9,329 nt of DNA from Candidatus Izemoplasma sp. (GCA_007116105.1 SKJA01000036.1:1-9329); one strand, 5' to 3'. Shown: positions 1 to 5,596, numbered from the stretch's first letter. Notes: generated from the sequence alone by a model not told the origin. A program made the numbers and translations.

Positions 1-90
1 GAGTGAGACGAGAAAAATGACCCCTAAAACAATCACAGAAAGCGTGACGATGCTCACAAAAAGCCAGTACTGTGTGGATTTACTTTTCAT
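1..90 (-). CDS. N-terminus of a membrane or secreted protein (cut by window edge)
   Basis: The complement of 88-90 is an ATG preceded by a full-strength AAGGAGG (98-104) with a 7-nt gap, and the frame stays open to the window edge for 30 codons. The residues start MKSKSTQYW and then run into a continuous hydrophobic stretch (roughly residues 9-30, LFVSIVTLSVIVLGVIFLVS), so this is a signal anchor or signal peptide with a short basic N-terminus facing the cytoplasm. Nothing beyond the anchor is visible, so no function can be given. It lies downstream of the ywqK-like gene on the same strand but is separated from it by a strong terminator, so it is probably its own transcription unit. Confidence 0.8.
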   Translation of the reverse strand, partial: MKSKSTQYWLFVSIVTLSVIVLGVIFLVSL

Positions 91-110
91 GACGATGCCT
101 CCTTAAGTTG

Positions 111-116
111 ATTATA
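111..116 (-). promoter_or_regulatory. Candidate -10 box (TATAAT) for the partial gene at 1-90
   Basis: The minus strand reads TATAAT here, 6 nt before the AAGGAGG of the partial gene. No good -35 box is seen 16-18 nt upstream. The transcript would begin almost at the Shine-Dalgarno sequence, so the leader would be unusually short. Confidence 0.4.
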
Positions 117-148
117 ACGTATCTAAAGAGTGAGATGTGTACAGACAC

Positions 149-178
149 AAAAAAAAGATGTTGCTAGGCAACATCTTT
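149..178 (-). terminator. Intrinsic terminator of the ywqK-like gene
   Basis: The arms 154-164 and 168-178 form a perfect 11-bp stem (AAAGATGTTGC/GCAACATCTTT) with a 3-nt loop, followed in the minus direction by an uninterrupted run of eight T (A149-A156 on the plus strand). The stop codon of the gene above it (177-179) lies inside the stem. Confidence 0.93.
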
Positions 179-458
179 ATTCGAATCGTACTTGAACACC
201 GTGATCAAAAAGCTTATCGACTTCGACTTGGCCCTCTGGCGAAAAATGTTGCCAACGTCCATGCTTCTTGCCGCCTTTATATTCCCCTGTTTTCCAAAGT
301 TCGCCATTGCGGTGATAATACTCCCACTGACCTTCTTTTTTGTTTTGAACATAAGGCCCTTTCGCTTTGAGCTCGCCACTCTTGAAGTAGTAGGTGAGTG
401 TTTGATTTTTTAACTCATAGACTTTTTGACCATTCGAGAAAATACTTTTTTCTAACAT
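177..458 (-). CDS. YwqK-like MORN-2 repeat protein
   Basis: A 93-residue soluble acidic/basic protein with no signal peptide. Residues about 22-80 contain three consecutive units of about 22-24 residues following the pattern YYxxGELxxxGxYxxxKKxGxW: YYFKSGELKAKG, YYHRNGELWKTG and a degenerate third unit ending in GQVE. This is the MORN-2 variant repeat found in B. subtilis YwqK and relatives, which databases often name 'YwqK family antitoxin' because YwqK neighbours the YwqJ toxin. No toxin partner is visible here, so the antitoxin label should not be taken as a function; such repeats form small beta-hairpin surfaces that bind partners. The start is supported by CCTAAAGGAGGG upstream. A TATAAT box and a cre-like site lie in the promoter region, and the stop sits inside the terminator stem. 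Confidence 0.85.
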   Translation of the reverse strand: MLEKSIFSNGQKVYELKNQTLTYYFKSGELKAKGPYVQNKKEGQWEYYHRNGELWKTGEYKGGKKHGRWQHFSPEGQVEVDKLFDHGVQVRFE

Positions 459-480
459 GACAATCCCTCCTTTAGGAATG

Positions 481-494
481 TGTAATCGCTTACT
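481..494 (-). promoter_or_regulatory. Candidate CcpA (cre) operator before the ywqK-like gene
   Basis: The minus strand reads AGTAAGCGATTACA, matching 13 of 14 positions of the B. subtilis-type cre consensus TGWAANCGNTNWCA (only the first base differs). It begins 10 nt downstream of the -10 box, so it covers the expected transcription start, where CcpA binding normally represses. CcpA itself is not in the window. Confidence 0.55.
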
Positions 495-504
495 TACTGT
501 TCCT

Positions 505-533
505 ATTATAGCCCTTTTCGGATACGATTGCCA
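505..533 (-). promoter_or_regulatory. Promoter of the ywqK-like gene
   Basis: A perfect TATAAT -10 box at 505-510 on the minus strand. The hexamer 17 nt upstream (528-533, TGGCAA) is a poor -35 match, so the promoter may be weak or need help. The start site would be near 498, giving a leader of about 40 nt. Confidence 0.6.
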
Positions 534-564
534 TTGAAAACTGACATTTGAAATAGAATTATTA

Positions 565-602
565 CAAATAAAAACGCTAGTCTGCTGCTTCGACTAGCGT
601 TT
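565..602 (-). terminator. Intrinsic terminator of the 173-residue membrane protein gene
   Basis: The arms 572-582 and 592-602 make a perfect 11-bp stem (AAACGCTAGTC/GACTAGCGTTT on the minus strand) with a 9-nt loop, followed by TTTTTATTTG in the minus direction. The TAG stop of the gene (577-579) lies in the distal arm, so the terminal codons encode part of the terminator. Confidence 0.9.
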
Positions 603-1098
603 GCCATACAGACTCTAAAACCACAGCCATGCGGTGGTTATCGTCAAAACGTAAGTAATGTGTCTGTTCTTTAAGCACCCATTGACACTCGATTTCACTT
701 CGTGCATCAAAAGCTTCGGGATGGGTCGGGTTAAGTCTTTCGATGCAGTTGACTAAACGGGCATCATCAAGGTGTAAGTTTGACGTTGCTTCATCGAGGA
801 CAACCTCATCACCAACGGTAATCACCCAGCGCTCAACCTGCTTTAGTGAAAATGGGTCACTCAGGCGATTGTTGGTTTTTATTTGTGCGGTTAGCCCGTT
901 GAGATACAAAGAATCGATCCGCTTCAATTGGCCAAAAAAATCTATTAACTCTTTGATGGTAAACCGAGTGGTGGCCTCAATGGTGTTGACTGTTTTTTCA
1001 CGTTCTAACATGGCCTCAACGCCACCTGAGCGGTATCCATAGATTAAAAAGCCAACAATCATGGTGCCTAAGACACCTAAGGTAATCCATAACTCCAT
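577..1098 (-). CDS. Membrane-anchored protein of unknown function
   Basis: 173 residues. I place the start at the second in-frame ATG (complement of 1096-1098), because GGAGGG at 1105-1110 touches the first ATG (1102-1104) but stands 6 nt from the second. Residues about 3-22 (LWITLGVLGTMIVGFLIYGY) form one transmembrane segment with a short outside or periplasm-side N-terminus; the rest (about 150 residues) is a charged soluble domain with a helical stretch after the anchor and a C-terminal half rich in short alternating hydrophobics (WVITVGDEVVLDE, CQWVLKEQTHYLRFDD). No catalytic motif or known family is recognised. It follows the FAD oxidase gene with its own -10 box, and it ends at its own terminator, so it is probably transcribed alone. 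Confidence 0.85.
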   Translation of the reverse strand: MELWITLGVLGTMIVGFLIYGYRSGGVEAMLEREKTVNTIEATTRFTIKELIDFFGQLKRIDSLYLNGLTAQIKTNNRLSDPFSLKQVERWVITVGDEVVLDEATSNLHLDDARLVNCIERLNPTHPEAFDARSEIECQWVLKEQTHYLRFDDNHRMAVVLESVWQTLVEAAD

Positions 1099-1120
1099 CG
1101 TCATCCCTCCAAACGTAGAT

Positions 1121-1126
1121 AGTATA
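1121..1126 (-). promoter_or_regulatory. Candidate -10 box (TATACT) for the 173-residue protein
   Basis: TATACT on the minus strand 10 nt before the GGAGGG Shine-Dalgarno. The expected -35 position is occupied by the hairpin at 1127-1154 and shows no good match, so the box is tentative. Confidence 0.35.
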
Positions 1127-1154
1127 ACACACCCTGCCTCAAGACAGGGTGTGT
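1127..1154 (-). terminator. GC-rich hairpin after the FAD oxidase gene, possible terminator
   Basis: The arms 1127-1136 and 1145-1154 form a perfect 10-bp stem (ACACACCCTG/CAGGGTGTGT) with an 8-nt loop, 11 nt after the oxidase stop codon. In the minus direction it is followed by TATACTATC instead of a T-run, so it may be a weak or leaky terminator, or an mRNA 3'-end stabiliser. Confidence 0.55.
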
Positions 1155-1164
1155 GGTGTTTAAA

Positions 1165-2271
1165 CTATTTTAAGGTGATGGGATCGAGCGGTTTCAACCA
1201 AGTCTCAATCACATACTCGGCAATCGCGGGGGCGGCGGTGACCCCTGGGGAATCAATGCCCGCGATGTGAATAAAACGGGGATGCTTGGCTGAGGGTTGA
1301 ATGTAAAAATCTTTGTGGGTGGTGGTGGCCCGAATGCCTGCATAGGTGCGGATCTCGTGTTGATATGGGACATTCACTAAGATGTCATCGACGTTGTCGT
1401 TGATTTGCGCAAGCCCTTCAGGCGTGATGGGCGCGGCATCGAGACTCTCTTGTGGGGTGGCCGTGGGTCCTAGGCGGACGGTCCCATCCGGTTGCGGAAT
1501 GACAAGAATGCCTTTACCTTTTGCACTAGGCAAAGGGAAAAGAGTGTGTTTGACAAAGCCTTGAGCGTCTTTCGATAAGACTCGGTATTCTCCGCGTACA
1601 GGGGTCATCTCATAAGGCACCTCTTCTTCTAACAACCCTGCGACTTTAGCCGCAAAAGTTCCTGCCGTATTGAGTAATGTCCGAGCGTGATACGTCTCGC
1701 CTTGGCGGGTCGTGAGGACAAAGTGTGTGTCCTGCACTTCAATGCTCGACACTTCTTGACCAAAGACGATGTCTGAGCCTTGATGAGTGGCTTCTTCTAA
1801 GAGACGATCCACCAAGATACGCGTGCTTGCGGTTTTGGCGGTGGGCATGGTTAAAACGGCTTTGATGTTTGGGTGTAAATTGGGTTCAAGCTGCCATATT
1901 TCTTCTCCTGTAATGAGGCGAACACCTTCGAGTTGACGATCTTGTGCTTCTTTTTGAAGCGCCACGAGTTTAGCGATTTCTTCGTCGTTTTTAGCGAGCA
2001 TAAGCGCGCCATTGGCTAACACGGGGACGCCAAGGGCAGGGGCAAGTGTGTCATAGAGCTGATTGCCTCGCTGGGCCAGGGTGGACTTTAAAACCCCATA
2101 TTGTGGGCCCACTGAGACGGGTGAGTGGATCAAGGCACTGTTGTGCGTTGTGGCATGAAGCGCGGCGTTGTGTTCTTTTTCGAGTAGCGCGACGCTGACG
2201 TTGTATTGGCTCAACGAATAGCTCATAAACGCACCGATGACACCGCCACCAATAATAAGATAATCGTACAT
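1165..2271 (-). CDS. FAD-dependent oxidoreductase, GlpO/LhgO family (probable glycerol-3-phosphate oxidase)
   Basis: 368 residues from the ATG at 2269-2271, chosen because GAAAGG (2281-2286) touches the upstream ATG (2278-2280) but stands about 8-9 nt from this one. N-terminal FAD-binding GGGxxG (residues 8-13) with the ribose-binding Glu at the end of beta-2 (LLEKE, residue 31). The family signatures NSALIH, EPNL, VRGEY, GKGILV, LGPTA, AGIRA and GIDSPGVTAAP are all present in order. His49, Lys253 and Ser341 align with the residues that I recall as functional in Mycoplasma pneumoniae GlpO, which oxidises glycerol-3-phosphate to DHAP and makes H2O2. The length (about 370) matches the short form without the C-terminal [2Fe-2S] BFD-like domain of GlpA types. 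L-2-hydroxyglutarate oxidase (LhgO) or another hydroxy-acid oxidase remains possible. The leader contains an attenuator-like terminator (see separate entries). No glycerol kinase or facilitator is in the window. Confidence 0.85.
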   Translation of the reverse strand: MYDYLIIGGGVIGAFMSYSLSQYNVSVALLEKEHNAALHATTHNSALIHSPVSVGPQYGVLKSTLAQRGNQLYDTLAPALGVPVLANGALMLAKNDEEIAKLVALQKEAQDRQLEGVRLITGEEIWQLEPNLHPNIKAVLTMPTAKTASTRILVDRLLEEATHQGSDIVFGQEVSSIEVQDTHFVLTTRQGETYHARTLLNTAGTFAAKVAGLLEEEVPYEMTPVRGEYRVLSKDAQGFVKHTLFPLPSAKGKGILVIPQPDGTVRLGPTATPQESLDAAPITPEGLAQINDNVDDILVNVPYQHEIRTYAGIRATTTHKDFYIQPSAKHPRFIHIAGIDSPGVTAAPAIAEYVIETWLKPLDPITLK

Positions 2272-2290
2272 CTGTACCATCCTTTCAAAG

Positions 2291-2330
2291 AAAAAAGCGC
2301 ATAGAAAATAAGCTGTGGCTTTCTATGCGC
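2291..2330 (-). terminator. Intrinsic terminator inside the FAD oxidase leader (candidate attenuator)
   Basis: Arms 2297-2307 and 2320-2330 make a perfect 11-bp stem (GCGCATAGAAA/TTTCTATGCGC) with a 12-nt loop that can form AGC/GCT inside. In the minus direction it is followed by TTTTTTCTTT and then, within 5 nt, the Shine-Dalgarno of the oxidase. It also serves as the end of the trehalose gene. Since the oxidase promoter is upstream, its own transcripts must pass through it. Confidence 0.9.
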
Positions 2331-2331
2331 T

Positions 2332-2345
2332 CTAAATCTCTTTAG
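2332..2345 (-). other. Small leader hairpin with GNRA-type loop upstream of the attenuator
   Basis: The minus strand reads CTAAA-GAGA-TTTAG: a 5-bp stem closed by a GAGA loop, located 1 nt before the terminator stem. It does not overlap the terminator arms, so it is not a mutually exclusive antiterminator, but it could be a protein recognition element. Short stems like this also arise by chance. Confidence 0.3.
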
Positions 2346-2362
2346 TGTATTAGATTACTCTT

Positions 2363-2391
2363 ATTATAGCGAAGCTTCTATAAGAGTGCAA
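2363..2391 (-). promoter_or_regulatory. Promoter of the FAD oxidase gene
   Basis: TTGCAC (2386-2391), a 17-nt spacer and TATAAT (2363-2368) on the minus strand: five of six and six of six matches to sigma-A consensus minus one -35 base (TTGACA). The -35 box starts 5 nt after the stop codon of the trehalose gene. The expected start near 2356 gives a leader of about 85 nt containing the terminator at 2291-2330. Confidence 0.8.
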
Positions 2392-2400
2392 CCGCTTTAC
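2387..2400 (-). promoter_or_regulatory. Weak cre-like sequence over the FAD oxidase -35 box
   Basis: Read on the plus strand it is TGCAACCGCTTTAC. The first half (TGCAACCG) matches WTGNAANCGNWNNCW, the last two bases do not. Its position over the -35 box and the trehalose stop codon would suit CcpA repression. Low-confidence site. Confidence 0.3.
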
Positions 2401-4541
2401 CCTTTAACTATGACTTCCAGAAGTTCTTTGACTTCTTTGGGTGAGGCAAGACGGTGTTGTGCGTGAGAGTCACCATACCCCACTTTGACGCTGATGGCGT
2501 TGGGGTGCGTTTCGAACATGCTTTCATCGGTGGTGTCATCACCCACGATTAAGATGAAATCATACGGTTTTTGACGCGATAAACTAAGCGCTGCTTGACC
2601 TTTATCCACGCGGCGATCTTTGATTTCTAAGACGCTATGTCCTTCTTGTAGTTCGATCGGTTGGCCACCGATGATGCTTCTGAGTGCTTCTTTTAACTCT
2701 GGCAGTTTGACCGCCACCATGTCAGGCTCACTTTGGCGATAATGGAACGCGAACGAATGCGTTTTGTCCTCGATGAATGAACCCGGCATCTGATCAGAAA
2801 AGCGTTCGACGAGTGGATGAATGGTGTCCATCCAGCGGGTGTCTTCGGTGATGGTTTGACGCCATTCTTGATGGTGTTCTTTTAACCAAACGCCGTGATC
2901 GCCCACCAACGCAAGCGGCAAATCGCCCAACCAGGTGTCTAACGTTTGGTAATCACGCCCTGAGATGATCGCCACATCGGTGTGCGGGATTTCTGTGAGC
3001 GAGTGTAAAAGTTTCTTAAGTTGTGGGGTCGGTTTTGCTTGGTGTGGTAAAGGCTTCAAGGGGCTAAGTGTGCCATCGAAATCAAGCACAAGCAACCGTT
3101 TCTGACTGTTCTTAAACTGTTCAAGACACCACGTCGTGTCGAGCGTTTGAATTTTCTTTTGCATCGCCGGTTGAATGTCAAGGCTGTGCAAGCGTTCAAG
3201 AAAGGTTTTCGCCCAAACATGGACATCGTAACGTTTTAACCGTTTAATCATCACTTTATGGCGTTGCCGTTTTTCTTCAACCGGCATGGTGAGCGCTTGA
3301 TGAATCGCCTGGGCAATCATGTCATCGTCGTTCGGATTGATGATCAATGCCTCACTCAACTCGCTCGCAGCGCCTGCAGTTTCTGAGATGATCAGCACGC
3401 CCGGTGTGGTGGGTTGAGAAGCCAAGTATTCTTTTGCGATTAAGTTCATCCCATCACGCAAAGGGGTAATGAGCATCACGTCTGAGGTTTGATAATAGCC
3501 AATCAGCTCTTCTTGTTGAAAGCTTTGATACAAAAACCACACGGGCATCCAAGCAAAGCTACCAAACTCACCATTGATTTCAGAAACCAAAACTTCAATG
3601 TCGTGTTTTAAACGTTCATACGTATCTAAGACATCTCTTGAGGGTGCCACAATCAAATGCAGTTTGACTTTGCCGTGATGTTCAGGATACCGTCTTAAGA
3701 ATGTTCGGAAAGCGACTAAACGCTCAAGAATCCCCTTCGTATAATCTAAGCGATCAACGGAGAGGATGATGCGTTCATCCACCGCCGGTTTCACCACTTT
3801 ACTCAAAGCAAAAAAATCATAATCAATGCCCATCGGAAAGGCATCGACATGCACTTCACGCCCCTCATAAGGAAGACGATACAATGCATGAGAGACCCCG
3901 AGAATCCGGCGCACACTGCTGAGGAAATGACGGACGTAATCGTAGGTGTGAAACCCGATTAAGTCACTGCCCATTAACCCTTCTAAAAGCGGTTTATGGT
4001 GGACAAGTAAGCGAAAGAGCTCATACGACGGAAACGGAATGTGTAAAAAGAATCCCACTTTGACACTAGGAAAAGCGTCTTTAATCATTTTTGGCAACAA
4101 CATCAATTGATAATCATGGACCCACACGACAGAATCATCTTGCAGGTGCGTTTTAAGTGTCTCAAAAAAACGCGCATTGACGCGTTGATACGCTTCCCAC
4201 GTTTCTCGTTGGTGCTCTGTTTTTTCTTTAAAATAATGGAATAGAGGCCAAAGTGTTTTATTTGAATAGCCTTCGTAGTAAAGTTCAACATCCTCCTGTT
4301 GGATAAAAACAGGGACCGACTTATGTTCTTTTAAGAGCGTGGTTTCAATGTGTTTTTGTTGTTGTTCACTGAGGGCGTCTTGAGGAATGCCAGGATAGCC
4401 AAACCAAAGACTATCTTCACGTTCATGGTAGCCTTTTAGTCCAGTTGCAAGTCCTCCAATACTTTTCGAAAACGCGAGGGTCTCATCCGTTTTTTGGAGT
4501 GTTACAGGTAATCGATTGGATACGAATATCACTTCTGCCAT
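2397..4541 (-). CDS. otsAB: Bifunctional trehalose-6-phosphate synthase / trehalose-6-phosphate phosphatase
   Basis: 714 residues, counted from the ATG at 4539-4541 preceded by GGAGGTGA; an in-frame ATG 10 codons upstream lies at the predicted -10 box and is not used. Residues 1-about 455 are a GT20 synthase (UDP-glucose + glucose-6-phosphate to trehalose-6-phosphate): SNRLPV (8-13), GGL loop (29-31), HDYQLMLLP (142-150), FFLHIPFPS (164-172), SVDRLDYTKG (261-270, with the phosphate-binding Arg264 and Lys269), and RDGMNLIAKEY (362-372, with Asp363 and Glu371). Residues about 480-714 are a HAD phosphatase that removes the phosphate: DFDGT (487-491, nucleophile Asp487), ISGRD (526-530), DKG (646-648, Lys647) and GDDTTDE (667-673). 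All catalytic residues are present in both halves, so the protein should carry out the whole two-step pathway in the cytoplasm, giving trehalose as a compatible solute or stress protectant. It appears to be transcribed alone. Confidence 0.97.
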   Translation of the reverse strand: MAEVIFVSNRLPVTLQKTDETLAFSKSIGGLATGLKGYHEREDSLWFGYPGIPQDALSEQQQKHIETTLLKEHKSVPVFIQQEDVELYYEGYSNKTLWPLFHYFKEKTEHQRETWEAYQRVNARFFETLKTHLQDDSVVWVHDYQLMLLPKMIKDAFPSVKVGFFLHIPFPSYELFRLLVHHKPLLEGLMGSDLIGFHTYDYVRHFLSSVRRILGVSHALYRLPYEGREVHVDAFPMGIDYDFFALSKVVKPAVDERIILSVDRLDYTKGILERLVAFRTFLRRYPEHHGKVKLHLIVAPSRDVLDTYERLKHDIEVLVSEINGEFGSFAWMPVWFLYQSFQQEELIGYYQTSDVMLITPLRDGMNLIAKEYLASQPTTPGVLIISETAGAASELSEALIINPNDDDMIAQAIHQALTMPVEEKRQRHKVMIKRLKRYDVHVWAKTFLERLHSLDIQPAMQKKIQTLDTTWCLEQFKNSQKRLLVLDFDGTLSPLKPLPHQAKPTPQLKKLLHSLTEIPHTDVAIISGRDYQTLDTWLGDLPLALVGDHGVWLKEHHQEWRQTITEDTRWMDTIHPLVERFSDQMPGSFIEDKTHSFAFHYRQSEPDMVAVKLPELKEALRSIIGGQPIELQEGHSVLEIKDRRVDKGQAALSLSRQKPYDFILIVGDDTTDESMFETHPNAISVKVGYGDSHAQHRLASPKEVKELLEVIVKG

Positions 4542-4559
4542 AAGGTCACCTCCATCATT

Positions 4560-4588
4560 AGTATACCACATGCTGCCAGACTCGTCTG
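4560..4588 (-). promoter_or_regulatory. Promoter of otsAB with extended -10
   Basis: TATACT at 4560-4565 on the minus strand preceded by TGTGG, with a weak -35 region (CAGACG, 4583-4588) 17 nt upstream that keeps only the central GAC. The start would be near 4553, 2-3 nt before the GGAGGTGA, so the leader would be nearly absent. Confidence 0.5.
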
Positions 4589-4589
4589 G
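4576..4589. promoter_or_regulatory. Perfect inverted repeat over the otsAB -35 region (candidate operator)
   Basis: CCAGAC-TC-GTCTGG: a 6-bp perfect inverted repeat with a 2-nt centre. It covers the expected -35 position of otsAB and lies outside the terminator of the upstream gene. The size fits a dimeric regulator site, but none is identified in the window. Confidence 0.4.
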
Positions 4590-4603
4590 ATGGGGGCCAA
4601 AAG

Positions 4604-4639
4604 AAAACCCCCTGTCGAGTCACTCAACAGGGGGTTTTT
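4604..4639. terminator. Bidirectional-looking terminator after the DUF308-like gene
   Basis: CCCCCTGT (4608-4615) pairs with ACAGGGGG (4627-4634), extended by GAG/CTC after one mismatch and by AAAA/TTTT outside. The minus direction ends in TTTTCTTTTGG, the plus direction in TTTTTATG. It ends the gene at 4658-5320 and isolates otsAB from it. Confidence 0.92.
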
Positions 4640-4657
4640 ATGTTTATGGATTCTTAA

Positions 4658-5320
4658 TCAATGAAGCCGCTCATCTTCGGTGTTAGGCGTAGAGTCTTCT
4701 TCCTCCGTGGCGAGGGTAATCGCATCGTGAGAAGACTGAGAACTTGCTGAAACAACAGAGAGTTGCTGTGTGAGCTTTTGCTTTTCGCGGTACTCATTAA
4801 ACGACAAAAGGGCGTATTTAATGCTTCGACGAGTGGCCATGACCACAATAAACCCAAGCAGAACTTCGGCCGTGAAATCGCCTTGAAAGATGATGTATGA
4901 CCCACCAATGATGGCCCCTATGTGAAGAAAGAAAATGGTGATGTCATCGTTGGTCTTTTTGTTTTGGTCAGAATAAAAGTGAATGACGCCCCGCACAATT
5001 AAGATGGCACCAATCAGATACCCCAACAACAAGCCTAAACTTTCATTTAAACCCCAGATCCAATAAAGCATAAACAGACCCAACACCACATGACCGAACA
5101 TTTCAACTAAATTGATGCGTTTGATTAAGGCATCGTCCCATGTGGCACGGCGTACTAAACGATATAAGCGGTAGACACCAAAGCCAACGAGAATGAGTCC
5201 AATCAAAGTGACAATCAGACGTTCAGGTGAAAAAAAAGGCAGGATCATGGCGGTGATGAAAATCACGGCCGCGAGAATCGCATGAAACAGCCATCGATAG
5301 GACTCAAACTTTTCTTTCAT
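4658..5320 (-). CDS. DUF308/HdeD-like integral membrane protein
   Basis: 220 residues with six predicted membrane spans at about 11-30, 33-53, 71-90, 93-115, 127-146 and 149-165, in closely spaced hairpins joined by short basic loops (RLYRLVRRATWDD, MATRRSIKYA), followed by a soluble tail (about 175-220) rich in Ser, Thr, Glu and Asp. Paired-helix architecture and gene length fit the DUF308/HdeD family of small membrane proteins, whose E. coli member is linked to acid resistance; the exact role in Bacillota is not known. No residues prove a transport or enzyme role. The ATG at 5318-5320 follows AGAAGGG with a 6-7 nt gap. It has the best promoter in the window and diverges from the small-ORF operon. 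Confidence 0.8.
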   Translation of the reverse strand: MKEKFESYRWLFHAILAAVIFITAMILPFFSPERLIVTLIGLILVGFGVYRLYRLVRRATWDDALIKRINLVEMFGHVVLGLFMLYWIWGLNESLGLLLGYLIGAILIVRGVIHFYSDQNKKTNDDITIFFLHIGAIIGGSYIIFQGDFTAEVLLGFIVVMATRRSIKYALLSFNEYREKQKLTQQLSVVSASSQSSHDAITLATEEEDSTPNTEDERLH

Positions 5321-5355
5321 GTGTAACCCTTCTTTCTATGAAACAACTTTACATC

Positions 5356-5384
5356 ATTATAAGCTTATTTAGAGAGGCTGTCAA
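5356..5384 (-). promoter_or_regulatory. Consensus sigma-A promoter of the DUF308-like gene
   Basis: Perfect TTGACA (5379-5384), 17-nt spacer, perfect TATAAT (5356-5361) on the minus strand. The start is near 5349, giving a leader of about 29 nt. Confidence 0.92.
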
Positions 5385-5431
5385 AGCATATCACAGAAGA
5401 TAGAACCCGATTATAGAAGACATTCGGTACT

Positions 5432-5501
5432 CCCTTAATTAAGAATATTAATATCTAAATTAATAAAATTAATAAAATTTAAAATATTTTTGAATTTAGT
5501 G
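5432..5501. other. AT-rich stretch upstream of the small-ORF operon promoter
   Basis: Between the divergent promoters is a nearly pure A/T stretch with the tandem repeat ATTAATAAA x2 (5459-5476) and short A/T tracts running to the -35 box. It resembles an UP element or curved promoter DNA. I see no ORF, RNA gene or long palindrome in it. Confidence 0.6.
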
Positions 5502-5514
5502 TTGACATTCACTA
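5497..5514. promoter_or_regulatory. Inverted repeat TAGTG-N8-CACTA flanking the operon -35 box
   Basis: TAGTG (5497-5501) and CACTA (5510-5514) are perfect inverted copies with the TTGACA between them. The size suits a TetR- or MarR-type dimer operator, but five bases per arm may be chance in AT-rich DNA. Confidence 0.35.
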
Positions 5515-5530
5515 TTTTTTAGAATAAAAT
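5502..5530 (+). promoter_or_regulatory. Promoter of the four-micropeptide operon
   Basis: Perfect TTGACA (5502-5507), 17-nt spacer, TAAAAT (5525-5530) on the plus strand, preceded by the AT-rich stretch. The start should be near 5537, giving a leader of about 60 nt before the first small ORF. Confidence 0.85.
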
Positions 5531-5596
5531 GAAATCAGAAATCAACAAAATCAATGTTTGACTTAAAAAAATCAATTAATTAAGGAGGAAAAATCA

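Noticed and set aside
137..413. Plus-strand and other-frame ORFs over the ywqK-like gene
   Set aside because: They have no ribosome-binding site, start inside the terminator or in the gene's coding region, and the repeat structure is only in the minus-strand 93-residue frame.
1127..1154. Riboswitch or T-box at the hairpin after the oxidase gene
   Set aside because: A single 10-bp hairpin without conserved T-box or riboswitch cores; a weak terminator is enough to explain it.
4654..4908. Second minus-strand frame within the DUF308-like gene
   Set aside because: It lies inside the longer membrane protein gene, has no ribosome-binding site and no family features.
5554..5583. A 9-codon ORF (ATG TTT GAC ...) in the leader of the micropeptide operon
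   Set aside because: No ribosome-binding site in front of it, no similarity to the other small peptides, and its end runs into the Shine-Dalgarno of micropeptide 1.
5321..5596. A hidden RNA gene between the divergent promoters
   Set aside because: The region is mostly A/T with two promoters and no stable hairpin or tRNA-like structure that I could find by eye.
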